Positions 14,111-28,350 of a stretch of 64,000 nt of DNA are shown here, piece after piece; position 1 is the stretch's first letter, and each line of letters begins with the position of its first letter. The notes under the pieces are model-generated. The model ran no database searches and was not told where the DNA came from. It was given only the letters and a program-made list of their open reading frames with translations. Made by a program: the position numbers and the translations under genes. Source of the DNA: Loxodes magnus (lineage: Eukaryota > Ciliophora > Karyorelictea > Loxodida > Loxodidae); contig CAMPDV010001440.1 in assembly GCA_946699065.1 (NCBI GenBank), positions 1 to 64,000 of the forward strand, read 5' to 3'.

Positions 14111-17100
14111 AAACTGAAATTACTCTTCTTTTCTTACTTTTCTTCTTCACTTCACTTTTAAACTAACACTTACACTCTATAACTCTTATAAATGCAACAC
14201 TTAAAAACTGAAATTACTCTTCTTTTCTTACTTTTCTTCTTCACTTCACTTTTAAACCAACACTTACACACTTTAACTCTTACCTTATAAATGCAACACT
14301 TAAAAACTGAAATTACTCTTCTTTTCTTACTTTTCTTCTTCACTTCACTTTTAAAACTAACACTTACATCTATAACTCTTATCAAAGCAACACTTAAAAA
14401 CTGAAATTACTCTTCTTTTCTTACTTTTCTTCTTCACTTCACTTTTAAACCAACACTAACACTCTATAACTCCTATCAAAGAAACACTTAAAAACTGAAA
14501 TTACTCTTCTTTTCTTACTTTTCTTCTTCACTTCACTTTTAAAACTAACACTTACACACTTTAACTATTACCTTATAAATGCAACACTTAAAAACTGAAA
14601 TTACTCTTCTTTTCTTACTTTTCTTCTTCACTTCACTTTTAAAACTAACACTTACACACTATAACTCCTATCAAAGCAACACTTAAAAACTGAAATTACT
14701 CTTCTTTTCTTACTTTTCTTCTTCACTTCACTTTTAAACCAACACTTACACACTTTAACTATTACCTTATAAATGCAACACTTAAAAACTGAAATTACTC
14801 TTCTTTTCTTACTTTTCTTCTTCACTTCACTTTTAAAACTAACACTTACATCTATAACTCTTATCAAAGCAACACTTAAAAACTGATATTACTCTTCTTT
14901 TCTTACTTTTCTTCTTCACTTCACTTTTAAACCAACACTTACACACTTTAACTCTTACCTTATAAATGCAACACTTAAAAACTGAAATTACTCTTCTTTT
15001 CTTACTTTTCTTCTTCACTTCACTTTTAAACCAACACTAACACTCTATAACTCCTATCAAAGAAACACTTAAAAACTGAAATTACTCTTCTTTTCTTACT
15101 TTTCTTCTTCACTTCACTTTTAAACCAACATTTACACTCAATAACTCCTATCAAAGCAACACTTAAAAACTGAAATTACTCTTCTTTTCTTACTTTTCTT
15201 CTTCACTTCACTTTTAAACCAACACTTACACACTTTAACTCTTACCTTATAAATGCAACACTTAAAAACTGAAATTACTCTTCTTTTCTTACTTTTCTTC
15301 TTCACTTCACTTTTAAAACTAACACTTACACACTTTAACTCTTACCTTATAAATGCAACACTTAAAAACTGAAATTACTCTTCTTTTCTTACTTTTCTTC
15401 TTCACTTCACTTTTAAACCAACACTAACACTCTATAACTCCTATCAAAGAAACACTTAAAAACTGAAATTACTCTTCTTTTCTTACTTTTCTTCTTCACT
15501 TCACTTTTAAACCAACACTTACACACTTTAACTCTTACCTTATAAATGCAACACTTAAAAACTGAAATTACTCTTCTTTTCTTACTTTTCTTCTTCACTT
15601 CACTTTTAAACCAACACTAACACTCTTTAACTCCTATCAAAGAAACACTTAAAAACTGAAATTACTCTTCTTTTCTTACTTTTCTTACTTTTCTTCTTCA
15701 CTTCACTTTTAAAACTAACACTTACACACTTTGACTCTTATCAAAGCAACACTTAAAAACTGAAATTACTCTTCTTTTCTTACTTTTCTTCTTCACTTCA
15801 CTTTTAAACCAACACTTACACACTTTAACTCTTACCTTATAAATGCAACACTTAAAAACTGAAATTACTCTTCTTTTCTTACTTTTCTTCTTCACTTCAC
15901 TTTTAAAACTAACACTTGCACACTTTGACTCTTATCAAAGCAACACTTAAAAACTGAAATTACTCTTCTTTTCTTACTTTTCTTCTTCACTTCACTTTTA
16001 AACCAACATTTACACTCAATAACTCCTATCAAAGCAACACTTAAAAACTGAAATTACTCTTCTTTTCTTACTTTTCTTCTTCACTTCACTTTTAAACCAA
16101 CACTTACACACTTTAACTCTTACCTTATAAATGCAACACTTAAAAACTGAAATTACTCTTCTTTTCTTACTTTTCTTCTTCACTTCACTTTTAAAACTAA
16201 CACTTACACACTTTAACTCTTACCTTATAAATGCAACACTTAAAAACTGAAATTACTCTTCTTTTCTTACTTTTCTTCTTCACTTCACTTTTAAACCAAC
16301 ACTAACACTCTATAACTCCTATCAAAGAAACACTTAAAAACTGAAATTACTCTTCTTTTCTTACTTTTCTTCTTCACTTCACTTTTAAACCAACACTTAC
16401 ACACTTTAACTCTTACCTTATAAATGCAACACTTAAAAACTGAAATTACTCTTCTTTTCTTACTTTTCTTCTTCACTTCACTTTTAAACCAACACTAACA
16501 CTCTTTAACTCCTATCAAAGAAACACTTAAAAACTGAAATTACTCTTCTTTTCTTACTTTTCTTCTTCACTTCACTTTTAAACTAACACTTACACACTTT
16601 AACTCTTATAAATGCAACACTTAAAAACTGAAATTACTCTTCTTTTCTTACTTTTCTTCTTCACTTCACTTTTAAAACTAACACTTACATCTATAACTCT
16701 TAACAAAGCAACACTTAAAAACTGAAATTACTCTTCTTTTCTTACTTTTCTTCTTCACTTCACTTTTAAACTAACACTTACATCTATAACTCTTATCAAA
16801 GCAACACTTAAAAACTGAAATTACTCTTCTTTTCTTGATTTTTTTCTTCACTTCACTTTTAAACCAACACTTACACACTTTAACTCTTACCTTATAAATG
16901 CAACACTTAAAAACTGAAATTACTCTTCTTTTCTTACTTTTTTTCTTCACTTCACCTTTAAACCAACACTAACACTCTATAACTCTTAACAAAGCAACAC
17001 TTAAAAACTGAAATTACTCTTCTTTTCTTACTTTTCTTCTTCACTTCACTTCTAAACTAACACTTACATCTATAACTCTTATCAAAGCAACACTTAAAAA

Positions 17101-17870
17101 CTGAAATTACTCTTCTTTTCTTACTTTTCTTCTTCACTTCACTTCTAAACTAACACTTACATCTATAACTCTTATCAAAGCAACACTTAAAAACTGAAAT
17201 TACTCTTCTTTTCTTACTTTTCTTCTTCACTTCACTTTTAAACTAACACTTACATCTATAACTCTTATCAAAGCAACACTTAAAAACTGAAATTACTCTT
17301 CTTTTCTTGATTTTCTTCTTCACTTCACTTTTAAACCAACACTTACACACTTTAACTCTTACCTTATAAATGCAACACTTAAAAACTGAAATTACTCTTC
17401 TTTTCTTACTTTTCTTCTTCACTACACTTTTAAACCAACACTAACACTCTATAACTCCTATCAAAGAAACACTTAAAAACTGAAATTACTCTTCTTTTCT
17501 TACTTTTCTTCTTCACTTCACTTTTAAACTAACACTTACACACTTTAACTCTTATAAATGCAACACTTAAAAACTGAAATTACTCTTCTTTTCTTACTTT
17601 TCTTCTTCACTTCACTTTTAAACCAACACTTACACACTTTAACTCTTACCTTATAAATGCAACACTTAAAAACTGAAATTACTCTTCTTTTCTTACTTTT
17701 CTTCTTCACTTCACTTTTAAAACTAACACTTACACACTATAACTCCTATCAAAGCAACACTTAAAAACTGAAATTACTCTTCTTTTCTTACTTTTCTTAC
17801 TTTTCTTCTTCACTTCACTTTTAAAACTAACACTTACACACTTTGACTCTTATCAAAGCAACACTTAAAA
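14110..17870. repeat. Array region between the two large duplicate blocks
   Basis: Ordinary monomers of all classes. The region includes an 878-bp tandem pair (about 15.12-15.66 kb and 16.00-16.54 kb) and a run from about 16.6 kb that resembles the 9.6-10.6 kb segment (CTTGATTTT variants, CACCTTTAAACC, CACTACACTTTT). A 10-bp doubled TACTTTTCTT occurs at about 15,675 and 17,790. No gene is seen. Confidence 0.8.
15121..16540. repeat. 878-bp partial tandem duplication
   Basis: The unit beginning TAAACCAACATTTACACTC at 15,121 recurs at 15,999. The following four to five units keep the same order in both, and identical minus-strand open frames at 15,413 and 16,291 confirm the 878-bp offset. Relatives of the same run lie at about 12,720 (offset 2,399) and 22,520. 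The left copy then diverges near 15,676 at a 10-bp insertion. Confidence 0.82.
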
Positions 17871-20800
17871 ACTGAAATTACTCTTCTTTTCTTACTTTTC
17901 TTCTTCACTTCACTTTTAAACCAACACTTACACACTTTAACTCTTACCTTATAAATGCAACACTTAAAAACTGAAATTACTCTTCTTTTCTTACTTTTCT
18001 TCTTCACTTCACTTTTAAACCAACACTTACACACTTTAACTCTTACCTTATAAATGCAACACTTAAAAACTGAAATTACTCTTCTTTTTTTACTTTTCTT
18101 CTTCACTTCACTTTTAAAACTAACACTTACATCTATAACTCTTAACAAAGCAACACTTAAAAACTGAAATTACTCTTCTTTTCTTACTTTTCTTCTTCAC
18201 TTCACTTTTAAACCAACATTTACACTCAATAACTCCTATCAAAGCAACACTTAAAAACTGAAATTACTCTTCTTTTCTTACTTTTCTTCTTCACTTCACT
18301 TTTAAACCAACACTTACACTCTATAACTCTTATAAATGCAACACTTAAAAACTGAAATTACTCTTCTTTTCTTACTTTTCTTCTTCACTTCACCTTTAAA
18401 CCAATACTAACACTCTATAACTCCTATCAAAGCAACACTTAAAAACTGAAATTACTCTTCTTTTCTTACTTTTCTTCTTCACTTCACTTTTAAAACCAAC
18501 ACTTACACTCTATAACTCTTATAAATGCAACACTTAAAAACTGAAATTACTCTTCTTTTCTTACTTTTCTTCTTCACTTCACCTTTAAACCAATACTAAC
18601 ACTCTATAACCCTATCAAAGCAACACTTAAAAACTGAAATTACTCTTCTTTTCTTACTTTTCTTCTTCACTTCACTTTTAAACCAACACTTTCACACTTT
18701 AACTCTTACCTTATAAATGCAACACTTAAAAACTGAAATTACTCTTCTTTTCTTACTTTTCTTCTTCACTTCACTTCACTTTTAAACCAATACTAACACT
18801 CTATAACTCCTATCAAAGCAACACTTAAAAACTGAATATACTTTCTTTTCTTACTTTTCTTCTTCACTTCACTTTTAAAACTAACACTTACACACTTTAA
18901 CTCTTACCTTATAAATGCAACACTTAAAAACTGAAATTACTCTTCTTTTCTTACTTTTTTTCTTCACTTCACCTTTAAACCAACACTAACACTCTATAAC
19001 TCTTAACAAAGCAACACTTAAAAACTGAAATTACTCTTCTTTTCTTACTTTTCTTCTTCACTTCACTTCTAAACTAACACTTACATCTATAACTCTTATC
19101 AAAGCAACACTTAAAAACTGAAATTACTCTTCTTTTCTTACTTTTCTTCTTCACTTCACTTTTAAAACTAACACTTACACACTTTAACTCTTATAAATGC
19201 AACACTTAAAAACTGAAATTACTCTTCTTTTCTTACTTTTCTTCTTCACTTCACTTTTAAAACTAACACTTACATCTATAACTCTTAACAAAGCAACACT
19301 TAAAAACTGAAATTACTCTTCTTTTCTTACTTTTCTTCTTCACTTCACTTTTAAACTAACACTTACATCTATAACTCTTATCAAAGCAACACTTAAAAAC
19401 TGAAATTACTCTTCTTTTCTTGATTTTCTTCTTCACTTCACTTTTAAACCAACACTTACACACTTTAACTCTTACCTTATAAATGCAACACTTAAAAACT
19501 GAAATTACTCTTCTTTTCTTACTTTTTTTCTTCACTTCACCTTTAAACCAACACTAACACTCTATAACTCTTAACAAAGCAACACTTAAAAACTGAAATT
19601 ACTCTTCTTTTCTTACTTTTCTTCTTCACTTCACTTCTAAACTAACACTTACATCTATAACTCTTATCAAAGCAACACTTAAAAACTGAAATTACTCTTC
19701 TTTTCTTACTTTTCTTCTTCACTTCACTTTTAAAACTAACACTTACACACTTTAACTCTTATAAATGCAACACTTAAAAACTGAAATTACTCTTCTTTTC
19801 TTACTTTTCTTCTTCACTTCACTTTTAAAACTAACACTTACACACTTTAACTCTTATAAATGCAACACTTAAAAACTGAAATTACTCTTCTTTTCTTACT
19901 TTTCTTCTTCACTTCACTTTTAAACTAACACTTACATCTATAACTCTTATCAAAGCAACACTTAAAAACTGAAATTACTCTTCTTTTCTTGATTTTCTTC
20001 TTCACTTCACTTTTAAACCAACACTTACACACTTTAACTCTTACCTTATAAATGCAACACTTAAAAACTGAAATTACTCTTCTTTTCTTACTTTTCTTCT
20101 TCACTACACTTTTAAACCAACACTAACACTCTATAACTCCTATCAAAGAAACACTTAAAAACTGAAATTACTCTTCTTTTCTTACTTTTCTTCTTCACTT
20201 CACTTTTAAACTAACACTTACACACTTTAACTCTTATAAATGCAACACTTAAAAACTGAAATTACTCTTCTTTTCTTACTTTTCTTCTTCACTTCACTTT
20301 TAAACCAACACTTACACACTTTAACTCTTACCTTATAAATGCAACACTTAAAAACTGAAATTACTCTTCTTTTCTTACTTTTCTTCTTCACTTCACTTTT
20401 AAAACTAACACTTACACACTATAACTCCTATCAAAGCAACACTTAAAAACTGAAATTACTCTTCTTTTCTTACTTTTCTTACTTTTCTTCTTCACTTCAC
20501 TTTTAAAACTAACACTTACACACTTTGACTCTTATCAAAGCAACACTTAAAAACTGAAATTACTCTTCTTTTCTTACTTTTCTTCTTCACTTCACTTTTA
20601 AACCAACACTTACACACTTTAACTCTTACCTTATAAATGCAACACTTAAAAACTGAAATTACTCTTCTTTTCTTACTTTTCTTCTTCACTTCACTTTTAA
20701 AACTAACACTTACACACTATAACTCCTATCAAAGCAACACTTAAAAACTGAAATTACTCTTCTTTTCTTACTTTTCTTCTTCACTTCACTTTTAAACCAA

Positions 20801-21760
20801 CACTTACACACTTTAACTCTTACCTTATAAATGCAACACTTAAAAACTGAAATTACTCTTCTTTTCTTACTTTTCTTCTTCACTTCACTTTTAAAACTAA
20901 CACTTACATCTATAACTCTTAACAAAGAAACACTTAAAAACTGAAATTACTCTTCTTTTCTTACTTTTCTTCTTCACTTCACTTTTAAACCAACATTTAC
21001 ACTCAATAACTCCTATCAAAGCAACACTTAAAAACTGAAATTACTCTTCTTTTCTTACTTTTCTTCTTCACTTCACTTTTAAAACTAACACTTACACACT
21101 TTGACTCTTATCAAAGCAACAATTAAAAACTGAAATTACTCTTCTTTTCTTACTTTTCTTCTTCACTTCACTTTTAAACCAACACTTACACACTTTAACT
21201 CTTACCTTATAAATGCAACACTTAAAAACTGAAATTACTCTTCTTTTCTTACTTTTCTTCTTCACTTCACTTTTAAAACTAACACTTACACACTATAACT
21301 CCTATCAAAGCAACACTTAAAAACTGAAATTACTCTTCTTTTCTTACTTTTCTTCTTCACTTCACTTTTAAACCAACACTTACACACTTTAACTCTTACC
21401 TTATAAATGCAACACTTAAAAACTGAAATTACTCTTCTTTTCTTACTTTTCTTCTTCACTTCACTTTTAAAACTAACACTTACACACTTTAACTATTACC
21501 TTATAAATGCAACACTTAAAAACTGAAATTACTCTTCTTTTCTTACTTTTCTTCTTCACTTCACTTTTAAAACTAACACTTACATCTATAACTCTTATCA
21601 AAGCAACACTTAAAAACTGATATTACTCTTCTTTTCTTACTTTTCTTCTTCACTTCACTTTTAAACCAACACTTACACACTTTAACTCTTACCTTATAAA
21701 TGCAACACTTAAAAACTGAAATTACTCTTCTTTTCTTACTTTTCTTCTTCACTTCACTTT
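17870..21760. repeat. Copy 2 of ~3.9-kb segment (partner of 8,250-12,140)
   Basis: Matches the upstream segment at exactly 9,620 bp with few substitutions. It keeps CTTCTTTTTTTAC at 18,081, GAATATACTTTC near 18,833, the TCTTGATTTTC units near 19,420 and 19,990, and CACTACACTTTT near 20,104. Private changes include CACTTTCACAC near 18,690 and CAACAATTAAAAAC near 21,120. It contains the last CACCTTTAAACC unit I could find (about 19,541). Confidence 0.87.
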
Positions 21761-23910
21761 TAAACCAACACTAACACTCTATAACTCCTATCAAAGAAAC
21801 ACTTAAAAACTGAAATTACTCTTCTTTTCTTACTTTTTTTCTTCACTTCACTTTTAAACTAACACTAACACTCTATAACTCCTATCAAAGCAACACTTAA
21901 AAACTGAAATTACTCTTCTTTTCTTACTTTTCTTCTTCACTTCACTTTTAAACCAACATTTACACTCAATAACTCCTATCAAAGCAACACTTAAAAACTG
22001 AAATTACTCTTCTTTTCTTACTTTTCTTCTTCACTTCACTTTTAAACCAACACTTACACACTTTAACTCTTACCTTATAAATGCAACACTTAAAAACTGA
22101 AATTACTCTTCTTTTCTTACTTTTCTTCTTCACTTCACTTTTAAAACTAACACTTACATCTATAACTCTTAACAAAGAAACACTTAAAAACTGAAATTAC
22201 TCTTCTTTTCTTACTTTTCTTCTTCACTTCACTTTTAAAACTAACACTTACATCTATAACTCTTATCAAAGCAACACTTAAAAACTGATATTACTCTTCT
22301 TTTCTTACTTTTCTTCTTCACTTCACTTTTAAACCAACACTTACACACTTTAACTCTTACCTTATAAATGCAACACTTAAAAACTGAAATTACTCTTCTT
22401 TTCTTACTTTTCTTCTTCACTTCACTTTTAAACCAACACTAACACTCTATAACTCCTATCAAAGAAACACTTAAAAACTGAAATTACTCTTCTTTTCTTA
22501 CTTTTCTTCTTCACTTCACTTTTAAACCAACATTTACACTCAATAACTCCTATCAAAGCAACACTTAAAAACTGAAATTACTCTTCTTTTCTTACTTTTC
22601 TTCTTCACTTCACTTTTAAACCAACACTTACACACTTTAACTCTTACCTTATAAATGCAACACTTAAAAACTGAAATTACTCTTCTTTTCTTACTTTTCT
22701 TCTTCACTTCACTTTTAAAACTAACACTTACACACTTTAACTCTTACCTTATAAATGCAACACTTAAAAACTGAAATTACTCTTCTTTTCTTACTTTTCT
22801 TCTTCACTTCACTTTTAAACCAACACTAACACTCTATAACTCCTATCAAAGAAACACTTAAAAACTGAAATTACTCTTCTTTTCTTACTTTTCTTCTTCA
22901 CTTCACTTTTAAACCAACACTTACACACTTTAACTCTTACCTTATAAATGCAACACTTAAAAACTGAAATTACTCTTCTTTTCTTACTTTTCTTCTTCAC
23001 TTCACTTTTAAACCAACACTAATACTCTTTAACTCCTATCAAAGAAACACTTAAAAACTGAAATTACTCTTCTTTTCTTACTTTTCTTCTTCACTTCACT
23101 TTTAAACTAACACTTACACACTTTAACTCTTATAAATGCAACACTTAAAAACTGAAATTACTCTTCTTTTCTTACTTTTCTTCTTCACTTCACTTTTAAA
23201 ACTAACACTTGCACACTATAACTCCTATCAAAGAAACACTTAAAAACTGAAATTACTCTTCTTTTCTTACTTTTCTTCTTCACTTCACTTTTAAACTAAC
23301 ACTTACATCTATAACTCTTATCAAAGCAACACTTTAAAACTGATATTACTCTTCTTTTCTTACTTTTCTTCTTCACTTCACTTTTAAACCAACACTTACA
23401 CACTTTAACTCTTACCTTATAAATGCAACACTTAAAAACTGAAATTACTCTTCTTTTCTTACTTTTCTTCTTCACTTCACTTTTAAAACTAACACTTACA
23501 CACTATAACTCCTATCAAAGCAACACTTAAAAACTGAAATTACTCTTCTTTTCTTACTTTTCTTCTTCACTTCACTTTTAAACCAACACTTACACACTTT
23601 AACTCTTACCTTATAAATGCAACACTTAAAAACTGAAATTACTCTTCTTTTCTTACTTTTCTTCTTCACTTCACTTTTAAAACTAACACTTACATCTATA
23701 ACTCTTAACAAAGAAACACTTAAAAACTGAAATTACTCTTCTTTTCTTACTTTTCTTCTTCACTTCACTTTTAAACCAACATTTACACTCAATAACTCCT
23801 ATCAAAGCAACACTTAAAAAATGAAATTACTCTTCTTTTCTTACTTTTCTTCTTCACTTCACTTTTAAACCAACACACACACTCTATAACTCCTATCAAA
23901 GAAACACTTA
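21760..23910. repeat. Junction units plus copy 2 of ~1.7-kb segment (partner of 12,420-14,110)
   Basis: From 21,760 to about 22,140 the unit order matches 6.2-6.57 kb at offset 15,563 bp, not the 12.14-12.42 kb junction. The upstream junction is therefore the derived arrangement. From about 22,220 the offset to the upstream block is 9,801 bp, up to the ACACACACAC unit near 23,872. Confidence 0.8.
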
Positions 23911-26455
23911 AAAACTGAAATTACTCTTCTTTTCTTACTTTTCTTCTTCACTTCACTTTTAAACTAACACTTACACTCTTTAACTACCTTATAAATGCAA
24001 CACTTAAAAACTGAAATTACTCTTCTTTTCTTACTTTTCTTCTTCACTTCACTTTTAAACCAACACTAACACTCTATAACTCCTATCAAAGAAACACTTA
24101 AAAACTGAAATTACTCTTCTTTTCTTACTTTTCTTCTTCACTTCACTTTTAAAACTAACACTTACACACTTTAACTATTACCTTATAAATGCAACACTTA
24201 AAAACTGAAATTACTCTTCTTTTCTTACTTTTCTTCTTCACTTCACTTTTAAAACTAACACTTGCACACTTTGACTCTTATCAAAGCAACACTTAAAAAC
24301 TGAAATTACTCTTCTTTTCTTACTTTTCTTCTTCACTTCACTTTTAAAACTAACACTTACACACTTTAACTATTACCTTATAAATGCAACACTTAAAAAC
24401 TGAAATTACTCTTCTTTTCTTACTTTTCTTCTTCACTTCACTTTTAAAACTAACACTAACACACTATAACTCCTATCAAAGAAACACTTAAAAACTGAAA
24501 TTACTCTTCTTTTCTTACTTTTCTTCTTCACTTCACTTTTAAAACTAACACTTACACACTTTAACTATTACCTTATAAATGCAACACTTAAAAACTGAAA
24601 TTACTCTTCTTTTCTTACTTTTCTTCTTCACTTCACTTTTAAAACTAACACTTACATCTATAACTCCTATCAAAGAAACACTTAAAAACTGAAATTACTC
24701 TTCTTTTCTTACTTTTCTTCTTCACTTCACTTTTAAACCAACACTAACACTCTATAACTCTTACCTTATAAATGCAACACTTAAAAACTGAAATTACTCT
24801 TCTTTTCTTACTTTTCTTCTTCACTTCACTTTTAAACCAACACTAACACTCTATAACTCCTATCAAAGAAACACTTAAAAACTGAAATTACTCTTCTTTT
24901 CTTACTTTTCTTCTTCACTTCACTTTTAAACCAACACTTACACACTTTAACTCTTACCTTATAAATGCAACACTTAAAAACTGAAATTACTCTTCTTTTC
25001 TTACTTTTCTTCTTCACTTCACTTTTAAAACTAACACTTACACACTATAACTCCTATCAAAGCAACACTTAAAAACTGAAATTACTCTTCTTTTCTTACT
25101 TTTCTTCTTCACTTCACTTTTAAACTAACACTTACATCTATAACTCTTATCAAATGCAACACTTAAAAACTGAAATTACTCTTCTTTTCTTACTTTTCTT
25201 CTTCACTTCACTTTTAAACCAACACTTACACACTATAACTACCTATCAAAGCAACACTTAAAAACTGAAATTACTCTTCTTTTCTTACTTTTCTTCTTCA
25301 CTTCACTTTTAAACTAACACTTACACACTATAACTCTTATCAAAGCAACACTTAAAAACTGAAATTACTCTTCTTTTCTTACTTTTCTTCTTCACTTCAC
25401 TTTTAAACCAACACTTACACACTTTAACTCTTACCTTATAAATGCAACACTTAAAAACTGAAATTACTCTTCTTTTCTTACTTTTCTTCTTCACTTCACT
25501 TTTAAAACTAACACTTACATCTATAACTCTTAACAAAGAAACACTTAAAAACTGAAATTACTCTTCTTTTCTTACTTTTCTTCTTCACTTCACTTTTAAA
25601 CCAACATTTACACTCAATAACTCCTATCAAAGCAACACTTAAAAAATGAAATTACTCTTCTTTTCTTACTTTTCTTCTTCACTTCACTTTTAAACCAACA
25701 CACACACTCTATAACTCCTATCAAAGAAACACTTAAAAACTGAAATTACTCTTCTTTTCTTACTTTTCTTCTTCACTTCACTTTTAAACTAACACTTACA
25801 CTCTATAACTCTTATAAATGCAACACTTAAAAACTGAAATTACTCTTCTTTTCTTACTTTTCTTCTTCACTTCACTTTTAAACCAACACTAACACTCTAT
25901 AACTCCTATCAAAGAAACACTTAAAAACTGAAATTACTCTTCTTTTCTTACTTTTCTTCTTCACTTCACTTTTAAAACTAACACTTACACACTTTAACTA
26001 TTACCTTATAAATGCAACACTTAAAAACTGAAATTACTCTTCTTTTCTTACTTTTCTTCTTCACTTCACTTTTAAAACTAACACTTGCACACTTTGACTC
26101 TTATCAAAGCAACACTTAAAAACTGAAATTACTCTTCTTTTCTTACTTTTCTTCTTCACTTCACTTTTAAAACTAACACTTACACACTTTAACTATTACC
26201 TTATAAATGCAACACTTAAAAACTGAAATTACTCTTCTTTTCTTACTTTTCTTCTTCACTTCACTTTTAAAACTAACACTAACACACTATAACTCCTATC
26301 AAAGAAACACTTAAAAACTGAAATTACTCTTCTTTTCTTACTTTTCTTCTTCACTTCACTTTTAAAACTAACACTTACACACTTTAACTATTACCTTATA
26401 AATGCAACACTTAAAAACTGAAATTACTCTTCTTTTCTTACTTTTCTTCTTCACT
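23520..26455. repeat. 1,825-bp tandem duplication, two copies
   Basis: The run from about 23,520 to 24,635 recurs from about 25,345 to 26,455. Markers: the open frame at 23,496 and 25,321, the six-A variant AAAAAATGAAA (23,815 and 25,640), the ACACACACAC unit (23,872 and 25,697), CTTGCACACTTTGACTC (24,261 and 26,084) and CTAACACTAACACAC (about 24,453 and 26,276). The offset changes from 1,825 to 1,823 because copy 1 has CTCTTTAACTACCTTATAAATG where copy 2 has a form 2 bp shorter. Confidence 0.86.
25140..25250. repeat. Hybrid monomers mixing short and long class ends
   Basis: The unit near 25,148 reads CTTATCAAATGCAACAC, a fusion of TATCAAAG and ATAAATG ends. The next one, near 25,228, reads CACTATAACTACCTATCAAAG, a mix of the ACCTT and CTATCAAAG forms. 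They look like products of exchange or conversion between classes. Confidence 0.75.
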
Positions 26456-28350
26456 TCACTTTTAAAACTAACACTAACACTCTTTAACTCCTATCAAAGA
26501 AACACTTAAAAACTGAAATTACTCTTCTTTTCTTACTTTTCTTCTTCACTTCACTTCACTTCACTTTTAAACCAACACTAACACTCTATAACTCCTATCA
26601 AAGAAACACTTAAAAACTGAAATTACTCTTCTTTTCTTACTTTTCTTCTTCACTTCACTTCACTTCACTTTTAAACCAACACTAACACTCTATAACTCCT
26701 ATCAAAGAAACACTTAAAAACTGAAATTACTCTTCTTTTCTTACTTTTCTTCTTCACTTCACTTTTAAACTAACACTTACATCTATAACTCTTATCAAAG
26801 CAACACTTAAAAAATGAAATTACTCTTCTTTTCTTGATTTTCTTCTTCACTTCACTTTTAAAACTAACACTTACACACTATAACTCCTATCAAAGCAACA
26901 CTTAAAAACTGAAATTACTCTTCTTTTCTTACTTTTCTTCTTCACTTCACTTTTAAACCAACACTTACACACTTTAACTCTTACCTTATAAATGCAACAC
27001 TTAAAAACTGAAATTACTCTTCTTTTCTTACTTTTCTTCTTCACTTCACTTTTAAAACTAACACTTACATCTATAACTCTTATCAAAGCAACACTTAAAA
27101 ACTGAAATTACTCTTCTTTTCTTACTTTTCTTCTTCACTTCACTTTTAAACCAACACTAACACTCTATAACTCCTATCAAAGAAACACTTAAAAACTGAT
27201 ATTACTCTTCTTTTCTTACTTTTCTTCTTCACTTCACTTTTAAACCAACACTTACACACTTTAACTCTTATAAATGCAACACTTAAAAACTGAAATTACT
27301 CTTCTTTTCTTACTTTTCTTCTTCACTTCACTTTTAAAACTAACACTTACACACTATAACTCCTATCAAAGCAACACTTAAAAACTGAAATTACTCTTCT
27401 TTTCTTACTTTTCTTCTTCACTTCACTTTTAAACCAACACTTACATCTATAACTCTTATCAAAGCAACACTTTAAAACTGATATTACTCTTCTTTTCTTA
27501 CTTTTCTTCTTCACTTCACTTTTAAACCAACACTTACACACTTTAACTCTTACCTTATAAATGCAACACTTAAAAACTGAAATTACTCTTCTTTTCTTAC
27601 TTTTCTTCTTCACTTCACTTTTAAAACTAACACTTACATCTATAACTCTTATCAAAGCAACACTTAAAAACTGATATTACTCTTCTTTTCTTACTTTTCT
27701 TCTTCACTTCACTTTTAAACCAACACTTACACACTTTAACTCTTACCTTATAAATGCAACACTTAAAAACTGAAATTACTCTTCTTTTCTTACTTTTCTT
27801 CTTCACTTCACTTTTAAACCAACACTAACACTCTATAACTCCTATCAAAGAAACACTTAAAAACTGAAATTACTCTTCTTTTCTTACTTTTCTTCTTCAC
27901 TTCACTTTTAAACTAACACTAACACTCTATAACTCCTATCAAAGCAACACTTAAAAACTGAAATTACTCTTCTTTTCTTACTTTTCTTCTTCACTTCACT
28001 TTTAAACCAACATTTACACTCAATAACTCCTATCAAAGCAACACTTAAAAACTGAAATTACTCTTCTTTTCTTACTTTTCTTCTTCACTTCACTTTTAAA
28101 CCAACACTTACACACTTTAACTCTTACATTATAAATGCAACACTTAAAAACTGAAATTACTCTTCTTTTCTTACTTTTCTTCTTCACTTCACTTTTAAAA
28201 CCAACACTTACACACTTTAACTATTACCTTATAAATGCAACACTTAAAAACTGAAATTACTCTTCTTTTCTTACTTTTCTTCTTCACTTCACTTTTAAAA
28301 CTAACACTTACATCTATAACTCTTATCAAAGCAACACTTAAAAACTGATA
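26455..28350. repeat. Array region with double CACTT expansions and a recurrent cassette
   Basis: Near 26,550 and 26,655 two successive units end in CACTTCACTTCACTTCACTTTT. From 26,850 to about 27,500 the units form a cassette that recurs at offset 12,975 bp (39.82-40.5 kb) and again at about 47.4, 49.1 and 53.7 kb. The last CTTGATTTTC unit I saw is near 26,836. No non-repeat sequence is present. Confidence 0.8.
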
